Shown here: in pieces, positions 1-12,379 of the stretch
Layout: the number at the start of each line of letters is the position of its first letter
How positions within the stretch are numbered: the stretch's first letter is position 1
Source: Locusta migratoria
Lineage: Eukaryota > Arthropoda > Insecta > Orthoptera > Acrididae
Assembly: GCA_026315105.1 (NCBI GenBank)
Contig: CM048744.1
Span: 655,219,676 to 655,283,675 of the forward strand
DNA length: 64,000 nt
Direction: 5' to 3'
Notes under the pieces: model-generated
Database searches by the model: none
What the model saw: the letters and a program-made list of their open reading frames with translations, nothing else
What the model was told of the DNA's origin: nothing
Translations under genes and position numbers: made by a program

Positions 1-339
1 ATTATTGTCAATGTCATATATTTTCCTAACCACCTTGCGTGGGGGAGTTCGAGTTTAGGCGGTTGTAAAACACTTTGGAATCTATGTCAGTCTGTGTTGT
101 TGTGGTAATTTGTGTACGCAAGTTTGAAGTTGTAATGTTTTGCTGAAATAAGAAAAAGTTTGTTTGGAAATTAAATAATAAGAGAAAAATTGTACCTACG
201 AGTATTTATTTCTACCATGACAACCCAGGTGAATAATTTTGCAGCAAACAGAACCCTCATACATCCTAATGTTGGAAATCTGAGTATCGGTACAATGAAC
301 TGTAATTACTTAATAATTTAGTAAACGTTATAACATGCT
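1..339. other. AT-rich sequence, nothing recognised
   Basis: No reading frame, RNA gene or terminal repeat that I can support. It ends at the target duplication of the SINE that follows. Confidence 0.6.
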
Positions 340-350
340 TGTAAGAACAT

Positions 351-551
351 CAAATGTTCCAATGTTTGTTAAGCTTAAGGGACTTAACTGTGGGGTCATC
401 AGTCCCTAAACTTACAAACAACTTATAAAATACCTTATATTAAAGACGACACAAACATCCATGCCCGAGGGGGGATTCGAACCCCCGATTGTAGCGGCTG
501 TGCAGACTGTGACTGGCACGCCGTAGACCGCTCGGCCACTGCGGCCGGTTG
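351..551 (-). mobile_element. tRNA-derived SINE (type 1), minus strand
   Basis: Read on the minus strand, the head is tRNA-like: an A-box TGGCCGAGCGGT and, further on, a B-box GGTTCGAATCC, the internal RNA polymerase III promoter of tRNA-type SINEs. The body then runs through a segment (revcomp of 'ggggtcatcagtccctaaac') shared with the copies at 17094, 45687 and 51664. The flanks carry an 11-bp direct repeat, TGTAAGAACAT (340-350) and TGTAAGAGCAT (552-562), one mismatch apart, which I read as the target-site duplication. A non-coding, LINE-dependent retroposon. Confidence 0.88.
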
Positions 552-1084
552 TGTAAGAGCATTAACTGAGTACGGCCTAACAGGACAAGTTTTATATAAA
601 ATATTTTTTTTTGTTTTTGGAAAAGGCCAATTGGATAATTTGAGAAAAATTGAAAGTGCGTTTTTCAATGTGTTTTTTTGTTGAATACAGCACTATAACT
701 GACTATTCGCATGACGGAGTGGGGTAATTCTTTCTACGTTTTGTTCATTATGGTCTTGGAAAAGTTTCCAGTAAAAAAAATAGGGACAGTTAAAAAGGAA
801 AGTCACAAAATTCCAACCAAGTTTCTTTTTCAATGTGTTTCTAAATGTACTCAACACTATAAGCAAAAAATTTGGGAAAGTTACCAGGAAAATTTGAAAA
901 TTTGCGAGAAACGCAAAGAGCTTTTTTCAGTGGGATTTCAATATCATTTGTCTGATTGCGACAAAATTTTGTACATTTGACGTTCAAAGCAAGAGTACAT
1001 ACATATTAGCAATTGTAAAGCATTGCTGCCGTGACTAGGATACTGGATGACCCAGTGAACATCGTATCACAATAAAGTCTTGGT

Positions 1085-1665
1085 TGTTGTGTTGAGTGCA
1101 TTCAGAAATATACTTTGAAAGAGTAAAGTTCGCTTTACACGATCTGAACCAGTATATGAACTGTCAAAGATGAAAATGAATTGCTGTTCATTAGTCTCTC
1201 TAAAACTCGAGAAGGGCTGAACCGATTTTGCTAGGCCTACATACCATTACATAAACCACTGAATCTATTGGGATGAAATCTGGGTTGGAGATAGCTTGAG
1301 CGCTGCAGTACTGGATTAGATATTTCGGAAAGTGTGTAATTCAAGATTTTTTTTTATTTGAAGTGTATAAAGCGAAACATCGAACAACAATTATTCTCTG
1401 GAAAAGCTGTTTACTCTGTGACTTCTTAACTTTACCCTATCTTAGAAAATGCTTTTATTAGTTGCCACATCTACGTAATTTGATTCAACACAAGGAACAT
1501 CATGCACCTACAGCATGCTAATCCACATCCATCACGCCAAAAAATGAAAAATTGAACTTGTTTTGTCATTCTGACACTAGATTGTTGTGTTGGGTGCGTT
1601 CAGAAATATACTTTGAAAGAAAAGTTCACTTTACACGATCTGAAGCCATATATCAAATGTCAAAG
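1085..1665. repeat. Pair of direct repeats (1085-1170 and 1580-1665) in Helitron-like leader
   Basis: About 85 bases beginning near 'ttgttgtgttg' recur about 495 bases apart, sharing 'cagaaatatactttgaaaga' and 'tttacacgatctgaa'. Between them lies 'ctgaaccgattttgc', a phrase common in the non-coding 5' part of arthropod Helitrons (recalled, not searched). The pair precedes the Helitron-type reading frame at 1853, so both may belong to one element whose termini I could not fix. Confidence 0.6.
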
Positions 1666-1852
1666 TCACTGTCGAAGGTTACACGTACACTAAATACATG
1701 CAAAATGCACATTGAATATAGTGCCACTGCAAAGTACGTTGAAACTAACGCCTAAAACAAAATCAAAAAATTTAAACTTCCTTTGTCATTCTGTCACTAT
1801 TGTATTTTCCATTATTAGTGCACGAAAACATTATTATCTGATATGGTTTACA

Positions 1853-2188
1853 ATGCCGAGGGGAAAAAGATCTAACAGAGGTCGTCGCAGTCAATCAAAT
1901 GTGCGACAAGCTACCTCACACGCTAACCAGAGTAATGACCAGCGAGAGACTGATAATGACAACAGTCATATTGGTAAGCCAGATTTGCGGTCTAGAGTGA
2001 ATTACAATGAAGTATATAGGTATAGAATGGAACAAGTTCGGGCACATCGATCACAACCACAGCGAGCACGGGAAAATGAAATTGTTCGATCCTGCAGACC
2101 CAATGCTCCAGTGAGCCTGGAACGAGGAACAGTCTCTTACGATCCGGAAATAGATAATAGTGCCGACAAATTTGTAACATTTGTGTAA
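1853..2188 (+). pseudogene. Helitron replicase-helicase N-terminal fragment
   Basis: The frame starts MPRGKRSNRGRRSQS and continues through an Arg/Gln/Asn-rich stretch to RGTVSYDPEIDNSADKFV before a stop (111 residues). Small basic N-terminus, repeated Arg, then a 'YDPEID' motif is how the Helitron-like N-terminal region of animal Helitron proteins begins; those proteins run well over 1000 residues with a rolling-circle nuclease and a SF1 helicase. Only the start is present. Just past the stop, other frames still read MSIICLY, suggesting a short continuation after a break. The ATG at 1853 was chosen because the upstream 47 residues in this frame look non-coding. The start of an otherwise lost gene. 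Confidence 0.62.
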
Positions 2189-2291
2189 ATGTCAATCATT
2201 TGCCTTTATAAAGCTACTGGGTCTAAATACATATGATTTAAATTATATCGTTTATATTAAGTGGTAAGTAATATGAAGTTCACCGAGTCAT

Positions 2292-2999
2292 CTAGTATGG
2301 AATAAATGAGCGATTTGTCTCCTGTGGTTTAACTTCTTCTGTGTTTATTTCATGTTTTCTTTCGTCAAAAATCACATCTCTTGCTTTGATAAGCTTCTGG
2401 TGTATTGGTTCAAATAAACTATATGCTTTAGACTCTTCACAATGTAGTAGAAGAATGAATTTGGTACCTTTTCTTGGTGCTGGAGAAATGAACATAAGCT
2501 TTACTTCTGAATTTTTGGATATGTCTGAGATCTGGCTTTCTACCCGCCCAAGCCTCTTCAGGTGTCATATTTTTTTTTTTTTTTGAGTTTTAGTAGGAGA
2601 TCGATAAATCAAGTACACTGCTGTTCTCTTCTCTTCTCCTCTATTCTCTTATTCGTCAGCGCGTATTCTCGTCTATTGTCTGAGCGCAAGATACAGTTTT
2701 TATTGCCCATTTGTCTTTCAACCAAGTTTTTAAAGTCTTTGATTACCTGAGGTACTTGACTTTCATTTCGGATGCTACACAAGAACACTTTCCTTGAAAA
2801 ATCGTCAATGAATGTAAGGAAGTATTTAGCACCACCAATTGACATAGTTTGCATGAGTTCGCTTATATCTTTAATGTATAAGTTCAAGAATACGTTTTGC
2901 AGTTGTATCAGATCGCGAAAAGGATAATCTAGTCTGTTTCCCCTCTATACAAGTTACACAAGGAGTCTTCACCGTATTTGTATACGAAATACCGGTAGC
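2292..2999 (-). pseudogene. Ty1/Copia pol remnant: pre-integrase and integrase
   Basis: Three minus-strand pieces in the right order. First comes a pre-integrase Cys segment (TPCVTCIEGKQTRLSFSRS, about 2880-2990). Next is the integrase core with MQTMSIGGAKYFLTFIDDFS and a second catalytic-region motif ILRSDN (2609-2887). Last is a C-terminal part with CEESKAYSLFEPIHQKLIKA and VIFDE (2292-2495). In Copia integrases the core aspartates lie in the FIDDFS and SDNG contexts; here SDN is followed by R, not G. A gap and a T run (2574-2586) separate core from C-terminus, so the polyprotein is broken. Reverse transcriptase is absent. A further few codons continue beyond the MITE at 3276-3310. Degenerate; no LTRs recognised. 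Confidence 0.82.
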
Positions 3000-3267
3000 C
3001 AGTGACGTAACTATGGGGGGGGGATGAGGGGGATAGAACCCACCCCAGAACCCCCCTCCCCCAAAAAAAAGGATATCGTATAACAGCAATCTGGTAAAAG
3101 TAAAGATTGAAAACTTGGGGTGCTTTACCTAATCTTTCATTGGATGGGAGTGAATTAGTTTCTTCAGTGGGAGTGGTATATGGTAGTCTGTCTGGAAACT
3201 AACTAAAATTTTGCTCGTCAAGCAGATCTATCCCCCCCCCCAAAGCCAAGTCCTACTTACGCCATTG
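3000..3267. mobile_element. hAT-type MITE inserted in the Copia remnant
   Basis: A 268-bp element flanked by an exact 8-bp duplication CCGGTAGC (2992-2999 and 3268-3275). Its ends are inverted: CAGTGACGTAAC at the left and, read on the other strand, CAATGGCGTAAG at the right, each followed inward by long G runs. An 8-bp duplication with CAGTGRCGTA termini is typical of non-autonomous hAT elements. No coding capacity. Removing it brings the two sides of the Copia pre-integrase frame together. Confidence 0.85.
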
Positions 3268-3317
3268 CCGGTAGCCAAAACATTACCGGTACATAGAGCT
3301 TCCATAACGTCATTATT

Positions 3318-3470
3318 TAGATGGGGAGTATTTACAATCAACAAAAGTTTAATATTTTTAAAAATCAAGTAGGTCCATATGGTAATTAAACAGTCTTTAA
3401 GAGTGAAAAGAGCATACGATTTTTATGGAATCATACAAAATTTAAACTGTATGTCTGTTAAATCCAATTT
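3318..3470. repeat. Relic of the family A LTR-element 3' internal region
   Basis: The phrase 'ggggagtatttacaatca' followed by a spaced run of matches (ttaaga, gaaaagagcatac, atcatacaaaattta) parallels 21545-21660 and 24725-24840, which lie just inside the 3' LTRs of family A. No LTR is attached here. Probably an old fragment of the same or a related element. Confidence 0.5.
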
Positions 3471-3479
3471 CCAAGGAAA

Positions 3480-6400
3480 TTGTTTAACTGTAGATAATTT
3501 AACAAATTTTACCAAACTACCACTAATTTAAACAATCACAAAATATTCAGTCCAAATATAAAGAAATGAAATGTGAACGATTCTACCATGTGCCCAATAA
3601 AAGATATTTCACAGGACAAGAAGTGTAGTGTTGATAGATAATGGGAAGTGAAGTGCACTAACAAGAATGCCTATGAATCAGTTCATTCATTTAAGATAAA
3701 ACATTTTATGTTTTTTGCAACGGACATGTTTCTCTATTACTGTTTATTACATAGATAATAGTTCTATATATGTTAATGGTTTCTTTTTTTCCATCAACTA
3801 AGAATATTTATATCATGTTTAAATGATTTTATTAATATTTGTTCTCAAGGTGAATTTTTTTGTTATCAACATGTTACATCATATCTTGTGTATGTGAGTG
3901 TAACTGTGACAATTGGATTACTACACATAAACATGCCCCTAATCTTCTTTTCCAGCGACGATAATTGAGTTGATATTTGATTATAATTCTAACTATTAAA
4001 TTTTCGTAATTTTCGAGAATTTAAGAATAATTAAATTTTTGTGGTATGACCAAATTAAAATCTTATGTTGATGATTATGTATTTGAATGAAATCAACCCG
4101 TTATTAATTGAACGCAAATTTCGGATCTGGTTCAGTGCTTGTTTGAGCAAAATACATCATATACTTTACTAATGCACATTGTATACTCATTTGTGTGAAA
4201 AGTATACGAACAAACAATTATTTTCAAAATTTCAATCTTCAAACTGTAAAAATGCAGAATCGTATCCGAACTTTGGAAACTGAGGATGGACTGATGTGGT
4301 AACCGTTCTCTTACAGGGATTATGGTACAGACTGTATACTAAAAATTACGATTGATTCCCATTTGATTGTTCATGGTTACAAGTACTGCAGGGGAAGACC
4401 ATCCAGTTCCTTTCTCATACCAAGTATGTTGGTCATCACCCATCGCCTTCTTCCCAATGCCACCTGCCATCATCTATTGAGCCACCTTGCAATATCCAGA
4501 CATTCTTCAATGTTGTCAGAATCCACACTGGCGGAAGACAGATAAATTTTGCTACATAAACTTCAAAAATAAACTCAACTGAGTTAATCAAACTATATTG
4601 TGAACATTTAATCAACTGTGAACTCTTTCGATTCAAGATTTTTCACAACGAAAGATAGCTGAATTAACCACTTTGAAAATGGTTGAACATTTAATAATTT
4701 TCAGTTTCATTCAAAATAATTCATATTAATTCAAATCCTTGTTATTTATGTTAAAAAATTACTATGCAAGTATTCAGGTTGGGTCTATCGTCAAATGGGT
4801 TTCTATGTTTTCTGCTGACACAAGCTAGCAAATGGATAGAACTTAACTAGAATTTTTTATTCCTAGGTTGTAAGTGTGAGATTCAGGTATTCCTGTACTC
4901 ATGCTAAAGTTACGATCTGGATACTTCAACATTTTCACATTAAAATCATTCATAGAACGAGACTCTACATATTTCAGTTTCGAAGAAGTTTTAATTTATT
5001 TGTACATTTTTAACAATCATTAAAAAATTTTGTTGCTAAAGTTCCAATAAAGTAAATTAGATAATAGTAAATTCAAACATTAGTAAAGTAGTCACAAAAC
5101 GACTATGAGTACTTTTGCTCCTAGAAGGGGCAATGTAAGATACCTTCAGTACTATGTGTCACATAGGTACATTTGCTAATCACATAACTATCAATAAAAT
5201 ATTTGGTTATCTTGTGAATTAAATTCAAGACTAATTAGGAAGTTTGCAGTATTCAATATGTATTAATGATATGATCATTAATCACAAATTTAATGTAAAG
5301 TAGTTTTCAAAACATATAAAATCTCTATGTAATGGCTAGGAAGAGAGAGTGGTTGTTCTTTGCTGGTCGAGGTTGTAGATTTCTAGTTATGATTGAGGAT
5401 AGTCATATTTTTATTTGGAATTATTGGATGTATCTCGAATGCTCAATATACATATGATTCAACTCTAAAAGTAAGTTCTGCATTCGTCTACAGTTATTTA
5501 ATTCCTCATCTGGAATTAAGAACCAGTAGATTATACATATGGGACTTTATCTAAATTGATCGTAAAATTGATTGTTACATTAGACACAGAACTGCTAAAA
5601 ATTCCAGATTGTGTAGTGGATTATCTGTTTGCAGAGATAGATTCAATTTCGAGACTCTCTCCCTTTTGTAAAAATAAATTCCAGTTTTACAGCTTCACAC
5701 AATTGCAGATCATGAATTGGGTATCTACGACACGTCTAGCCAGTGGTGGTAAGAAACAAATAAACTGTTCTCTTTCAGAATTTTTTGCAGCATCTTATCA
5801 GAAGATAACCAGAGAGAGTTAATTTCAACTAATTTATTAGGTCAAACATATTTATTTAATTATTTATTAATTTATTTATTTACAAAAAGACTTCTGATGG
5901 CTACAGGAAAGGAAAATTTTCCAGCAGTGTTATTGACAACATGCTGGTAATAACGCAGAGAAGAAACGTAATGAACTCCCAATTCACGCAAATTGATATA
6001 AATTATGGTTTAATATTCCCAAAGGGTACTAAAATGGCGGTGATAAGGGAAATCTGTGTTGTTTGTGTGTTATTAGATTAAGTAACAGTAAAGTTGCGTC
6101 CACTCGATCGGAAACGAAACATTGTGATGTAGTGCCACATGGGAATCAAAATCTCGTAATGGACTCTGTAGCAAAAGATGAAATAATTAATGTGTTACAA
6201 CAGTATGGAGAATTAGCGAGTTAGAGTAAAAAGTAAGTAAATACGTAGGCAGACAGTAAAAAGTGCATTGAACACAATTAAATTAACTTTGCCACCGGAG
6301 ATAATCTCAAGTGTAAATGTGTGAGAAGTTCCAATGGAAACCAGAAGAATTACTGCAGAACTTACAGAAACCGTTGAAATGACAACCAGTGAAAGCAAAA

Positions 6401-6656
6401 TAATTCAAGGAAAGCGGTAAAAATATCAGCAGTCTTCCAGAGGATAAAGTATTTATTATAGTAGTTATTATAGTACTTATATAGTAGGATCTATTATTAA
6501 AACACTGACTCTGTTCTATTAAATATACTGCAGCTCAGTAGCACAGGAAATGTAATTTCAGCCTTTACCCAGTTCCAGAAAGATTCGATAAAGACGGTAT
6601 GAACAAAAAAATCAGAGCACAGTTAATCAGTGGTTAGTCCAAATAGTGAACTGTTA

Positions 6657-6696
<40 letters not shown>

Positions 6697-7130
6697 CAGA
6701 ATATCGATAAATTTTGAAATGGAGAGACTCTCATGACATATATTCGCTCGTCAAGCTTTTCACTTGAACAGAAAGGGAAAAGAGCAAATAAGCAATAGCC
6801 TCTCTACATTAATTGCAATGAGCAATTCTACAAAACATATGCATTCATCCATGGATCAACAAATGTGCTTAGAGACTACAATGCCTCATGGAAGTAAACT
6901 CAGAGTGCAAGTTAGTGACATACAAGTGCCTGATATTAAACAATGTTGCTCATCAAGTGTGTTATCAAGAGAAGCCCTGTATCATAAGAAAGGTGGGATC
7001 CAGAAGCCAAGAAACTAGCTGGCATGAACACATCATGTACCCTTTGAAACAAAGAGAATTTTATAGAGCAAACAAGGACAGATCTAAAAAGAAGTAAGAG
7101 GTCAAGCAAGTAAAAACTTAATTCATAATT
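3480..7130. other. AT-rich stretch with no supported gene
   Basis: Apart from a pure A run (6665-6693, about 29 bases) and ATTT-rich sequence around 5840-5890, I see no recognisable element. The A run may be the tail of an old retroposon, but no body could be assigned. Open frames of 60-90 codons here look like chance frames in AT-rich DNA. Confidence 0.5.
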
Positions 7131-7139
7131 CAGACTTTA

Positions 7140-7985
7140 AATTGCTCCACCGGAATATGTAGTCATTGCCCAACAAATGGAATCAAATAGAAATCTTACA
7201 GAATAATCTGACTTTCTGTTGTAAGTTTTACTGAACACTGGTTGAACAAAAGCTTGTTAGGTTTGACAACCTTAGTTCAAACAATGTAGCCTATTTCGTA
7301 GAGAAATACAGAAACATTGTGGTAGCTGTATATACATCCAAGAAATATAGAAAGCATAAATGTAATCGAATTTTATAGCTTATCTGCAGAGAAAGACATA
7401 GAACTCTCAATAACGTAACTCCCGAATATAGGCTACTGGAATCATTTGTATGTACAGGGCACCAAACGGACATAAAACAATTTTTCACAATAATAGAGAA
7501 GATATAATAGTAAATTTCAGCATCCCCAAGAAAAATGTTGTGATTTATTTCTCCAACCCCAGTAAACTCTGACGTTAAGTTGTAGAGTTATTGAACTCCT
7601 TTAACTTGTAACTAGTATGGTACTTCTGAAATAACCATTGACCAGAGATTTAAAAATACAGCTAAATACACCTGTAAATCACAAGTTTGAATACTGGTTA
7701 TAGTGATAATCAGGCCCAAATTGTGATAGAACCCCAAAATCTAGAACTCACATCAGAAAGTGCAGTGATGAAAATATACATTACTTTTGCTGTCTCTTAA
7801 ATAGAGCAAACTGGTCTGATGTTTACTTGTCAAACAATACGATTACAAACTTAATAAATTCATGGCCCCATTTAAACATTTGTTTTTTCAATAGGTTTCC
7901 CCAAAGAAACATGAGTAATAAACTCTGTGTGTAATTCAAACAAGTGGATCAAAGCAGGAATAAAAGTATTATGCCAGATTAAAAG

Positions 7986-8054
<69 letters not shown>

Positions 8055-8820
8055 TACTCAAAGAATTCCCCAAATCCTGTTTTATTATCTATTTTAAACA
8101 GTACAAAAGGTTACTTAGACAAGTGATAGCAAAATCAAAGAAGTTAGAAAATGACAAACAGAAAATTCCAGGAACAAGACCAAAACAACATGAAAAATTG
8201 TAAAAAATTGGTCCAAAGTCAACAAATTGCAACAATATAGAGCTTAATGAAATATATACAATATCTGATCCCAAAGTAATGGCTAATAAATTTAACACAT
8301 TTTTTCCAAATATAGCACACCACCTCATTAACAAACATTATAAAACACTACTAGATAACAGTGGACTGCTAGCAGACTCAAAAATTCACAACTGAATATT
8401 ATTCATGTCTCATACAAGACCTGAAGTAGTAGCTATGATCATAAAAATATTACCCAATAAAAATTCAGCAGGTGCCAATGAGATACAGATATTATTATCA
8501 AAGCTAGTGTAGAATTAATTGTTGGACCATTAATGGATATCTACAATTCATCACTCATAATTGGTATTTAAAAAAAACCACTCAACAAGAAAGGAGATTA
8601 TGATGTTACCAACTATAGACCAGTATTAGTTTTGTCAGACTTTGGGAAAATCCAAGGGAAACTAATTCTTTAATGACTAACAGCTTTCCTGAAAAATGAA
8701 AAAAAATAATATTTGGTTCTCAATATAGTTTTACAACTGGTAGGTCAACTCAGTCAGCTATTTTTGCATTCCTCAATGAAGCTTTAAGCAAAAAGTTTCT
8801 GGAATAATCCTCGACGTTGA
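7140..8820 (+). pseudogene. Decayed LINE: endonuclease end, linker and N-terminal reverse transcriptase
   Basis: Successive frames read like a non-LTR ORF2 with many stops and frameshifts. Around 7700-7960 is an endonuclease-to-linker segment (IVIEPQNLELTSESAVMK; SNKWIKAGIKVLCQ). At 8280-8480 come NKFNTFFPNIAHHLINKHYK and NKNSAGANEIQ. At 8578-8650 is the conserved RT entry KKGDYDVTNYRPV. At 8715-8790 are GSQYSFTTGRSTQSAIFAF and KKVSGIILDVD. RT motifs beyond that are missing. A TA microsatellite sits in the linker. The C-terminal domain at 9139 probably belongs to the same insertion. The family resembles the RT elements common in insects; not assigned to a clade. Confidence 0.8.
7988..8051. 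repeat. (TA)n microsatellite
   Basis: About 32 perfect TA units inside the LINE linker region. A similar run lies at 22209-22262. Confidence 0.97.
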
Positions 8821-9138
8821 TACATTCTTACCTCCAGGCACATCAACAGATGGAAATGGAAAAACTGTCTCGTCAGTGAGTGAGACAAAATTTTTCGACA
8901 GACATAGTCAGAAGAACGTCAAATGGGGAAAGACACTTGAGTAATTTGAATAAAAAGTTAAGTACTCTTACATATATACCAAGAATCATGTCACAAAATA
9001 CCAGCCATGCAACAGTGATCACAATGTACCACAGCCATATACAATCAGTACAGATATATGTAATTATTTTTTGCGCAAATTTAACAGAAAGAAAAATGTT
9101 CATTTAAGCTGCAGAAACAGATAATAATAAGCATAAAC
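8821..9138. other. Unassigned segment between two LINE pieces
   Basis: The RT similarity stops at about 8820 and the C-terminal LINE domain starts at 9139. The intervening 318 bases have overlapping short frames on both strands but nothing I recognise. It replaces the palm and thumb of the RT, so it marks an internal deletion or substitution. Confidence 0.45.
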
Positions 9139-9531
9139 ATGCAAAATACAGACACCTGCAGACCAATATTTGAAAGACTCAAGATACTTCCCTTTCCTTG
9201 TCTATACGTCTATGCCACACTAAGCTTCACAGAAAGATGCCTATTGAAAGAAGAACCTATCCTCAAGTACAACTGTGATTTTCACTCATATGACAGTAGG
9301 CAGAAGTATAACTTACACGTCAGCACAGTACACATGAATATACGTGAAGGTGGAATATATCATACTGGTGCTATTCTGTATAGCCACATGCAATCAAATT
9401 TGAAACAGATGGCAAATTTACATACTTTTAAAGTAAAACTGAGAGAATACTTGCTTGACCACTACTTCTATTCTATTTCAAAGTTCTTAGAAGCCCATAA
9501 TAAACAATTTTGTAGACCACATATTCTGTAA
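9139..9531 (+). pseudogene. LINE ORF2 C-terminal domain
   Basis: An intact 130-codon frame: CRPIFERLKILPFPCLYVYA at the start, then FHSYDSRQKYNLHV, GIYHTGAILYSHM, and NLHTFKVKLREYLLDHYFYS near the end, before a stop. This is the post-RT C-terminal region of insect non-LTR ORF2 proteins. The order (small hydrophobic helix, 'YDSRQK.NLHV', 'GAILYSHMQSNLK', 'REYLLDHYFYS') is diagnostic of that class to me. The palm with the YADD-type motif is absent upstream. About 70-350 bases downstream are probably 3' UTR. Confidence 0.8.
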
Positions 9532-9930
9532 CATGCCATTCTTTATAACAGTCCAATATGTGCTGAATTATGTCTGTAAATGATAGTAGGTATAAATTAT
9601 AATTACTATAGGCCTACCGTTTTTCAAAAATGTTACCAGTGTACAATATGCATTTAATTATGTTCCGAAATTACAGAATCCATAAATTCAAAATTTGAAA
9701 ACATATTAAATATAAAATTATATGTTTGGATATTGTCATACAAACTTAACGGTGTAAGAAAACTAAGGTAAATCAAACCCTAGTCCAATGGATGAGACGA
9801 TTTCAGAGCAGCTATTTCCCATGCTCCTGAATTTGACAAGCCTTGTGTGACTTCTGTCGATGATGAGTTCTCAAACTGGATGAGAAGGAATGGGACACAT
9901 CTGCTTGTAGAAAGGCTTCAGGAAAGATGT

Positions 9931-10713
9931 TGTGGCGCTTTTTTACTAGACATACATTAAAGCCACATTTTTAATACATCAGCTGTTGTAAATGTTCAGT
10001 GGTCTCAAAGATCTCGCAGCTCGCCTGCCAATAATACATCACAAAATAATAGGACGTCGTGTTCTTCCAAGTCATGGAATTAACCATATATGTGACACAT
10101 TTAATTTTTAACATATATTTATTTATCCATTCTTGATGAAGCACAGAAGTAAGACAAAAGTAAGACTGCATGACTACACTTTGACTGAGAACAATGCTCA
10201 CTACTGACTGATTACTACTTTAAGACTGACTCATTACTCTCCATTACTAACTTCATACTAACATTATACTGACTTCATACTGAGTGCATTCGCGGCAATT
10301 CCCGCTTATTAATATCTATTATAGCTTTTCTAGAACCTTCTACAACCCAGAAGTAACAAAGTTTTACGTTTAATGTTTAACAATTTGTTTATGAAACATA
10401 AATGAATCCTAATTTATGTAAAGATACACGAAATTATGACAGATGTAATACTAAGTTTTTTATGTCAAAACAAACAATAGAAAAGATCGTAAGTAAACAA
10501 CAATTAGCGCAGTATTAATATTTGTTTACATTATTGTTCAACGTTAGAAGACCCTCACAATGCAAATGATAATCAATGTGACTTGCCAGAAGCGCTATAA
10601 GATGCGTATATATTATAAATACGGAATATTAGGATAAAATACCACGACCAACTATGGTATCGTATACTTTAGTTATTCAAACAAACGGGACCCTCCTGGC
10701 TAAATACATTACA
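9931..10713 (-). mobile_element. Solo LTR, family A
   Basis: Begins TGTGGCGC and ends CATTACA on the plus strand, and matches the LTRs at 20762, 24020 and 29303 along its length (for example 'cctcctggctaaatac' near its end). Flanked by ATGT on both sides (9927-9930 and 10714-10717), a 4-bp target duplication as made by Ty3/Gypsy integrases. No internal region is present, so it is the product of LTR-LTR recombination. Orientation is taken from the coding strand of the complex at 20762. Confidence 0.9.
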
Positions 10714-10717
10714 ATGT

Positions 10718-11059
10718 CCACTGGCGAAAATTTTCACTTTTGGCTTCGACAACATTAAATGATGAGAGCTTTGACCAATCTGATATGAAAACTTCAGTCC
10801 AGTCTTTGGGGACTTCTGCAAGAACTTTGTTGTTCATAAGACCCATGTTTTTTCATATTGCAAATAAGAATGTCCTCTTATTGTAAATGTTATTTTGGCT
10901 GTGTGAAATCTTTTCTCTACTGTAGCCAAAATGAATAAAAACCGAATAAGGGTGTAGTTTTTATTTTGGTTGGATCAGGAATCACAAAATATATCGGGAT
11001 ATTTGACACCTGTGCCCAGGTAATTGTAAAAAACAAATGTATGAAACATTGAACAGACA
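10718..11059. other. No feature recognised
   Basis: AT-rich, no supported frame or terminal repeat. Confidence 0.45.
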
Positions 11060-11964
11060 TCGTCACTACCTTTCTGGCAACACATTCAGGACAAAGAAAA
11101 ATATACGGTGTGCATTTGACAAACGGTAGACGTTGAATGCATACTGAGATAATTGCCGTTTATAGTACACAGTGTTGGTTGTAATATTAGGTAGAGGCAG
11201 ATTCCTGCCAAAATCAATATATGTTACTTCCTTTTCCATGCTCTTTTGGACTTTCCCTCTTAGCTTTCCTCTTCCCCTCGTAATTACGCTGGTTTCCAAT
11301 TTGTGATAATCGTTTAAAGTTTTTAGTCTTCTAATGAGACTGGATAGTATTATTTATGACATTTTAGTGCATTTTAGTTTGTATATTCGTCACATTCAAT
11401 ACAGTTGTTTGTGTGAGGATACCCAAAGTAAATATTGAATTTTGTATTGAATATGTCTCTATAAGATTCATAAGATGCCTAAATTGTTTGTTAACCGTCT
11501 TTGAATGAACTGAACATTTTACTTACCTTTAATTCATCCGGCAGGTATACTTTATTTGTATTTGTTAATCCATTATTACTATTTCGTCCTGGTAATGGAT
11601 CTATATGCTACTTAAATTCATTGCCATATCAGTTAATCTACAGGCTATGTTTCTGTGGTTTCCTCTCTTTCTGTAGGAGCTTTCCATACAACTACTTTAC
11701 GCCATCACCTATTTGTCCTCGAACTATGTACCTGTAGGTGGCATTGTGAAATTTTGCTGCACTTTCACCTTTCATAGGCCTTCTATGCTTTATTGGTAGC
11801 ACAGAAACAATACGACAAAGATAAGCATTCTCCAAATCTATAGATTGCATTAAGTTGAATTCTTTTGAAATATATCGTCTTGTATCTTCGGGCACATTGT
11901 CATAACATTGCAACCTATAATTGTAGTTTTCTCCCATCTCATGAGACATTCGATAAGCTGTCAT
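11060..11964 (-). pseudogene. Broken transposase-like frames (arthropod-expanded type)
   Basis: Two minus-strand frames. The upper one (11692-11964) includes TYRYIVRGQIGDGVK at its end; the lower one (11066-11299) includes VTYIDFGRNLPLPNITTN and YYKRQLSQYAFNVY. I associate the pattern 'F...NLPLP....FY.RQL..Y.FN' with a family of uncharacterised, multicopy, probably DDE-type transposase proteins in arthropods. The order on the minus strand fits: a cysteine/basic N-terminal section, then the catalytic-region start. Everything after that is missing. No terminal repeats found. Family assignment is from memory of motif shape only. Confidence 0.4.
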
Positions 11965-12379
11965 ACTTCCGTCTTTTCTTCGTTAGTTGGTGAGTTTCTT
12001 CCAAACTGCCAGTTAGAGGACTTAATGAGTGGCTCACCTTCGAAAAACTTCAGAAATTTTATTGTGTGACATAACAATCTAATCACAGTAACTGAATATG
12101 CCAACATTGGACAGAATTACAACAATCTGTAACTACAGCTCTTTGTCATGGACGGAGACTCTTTTGTATTTGTTTGATATGGACTGAGTCCTTTGTTTCC
12201 CCATATAACTATTTTTCAAAGCTAAATTAAAGTTTGACTTAACCTTTTTTTCCAACGTTCAGTACTGTGAAATGATGGGTTAGTTATATAGTTTCATACA
12301 CTGCCGAAAACAAGACTTGGCTCTTTCTTTTCCTGGATCCTTCATACGAGAAAATTATGCACTTCATCACATTTTACAC
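11965..12379. other. No feature recognised
   Basis: Nothing supportable on either strand. Confidence 0.4.

Noticed and set aside
455..550. Possible functional tRNA gene on the minus strand
   Set aside because: A- and B-boxes are present but no acceptor stem closes, and the same head recurs with the same non-tRNA body in other copies, so it is a SINE.
435..668. 77-codon minus-strand frame
   Set aside because: It lies over the SINE and reads through its tRNA-like head; the apparent protein is a translation of the SINE.
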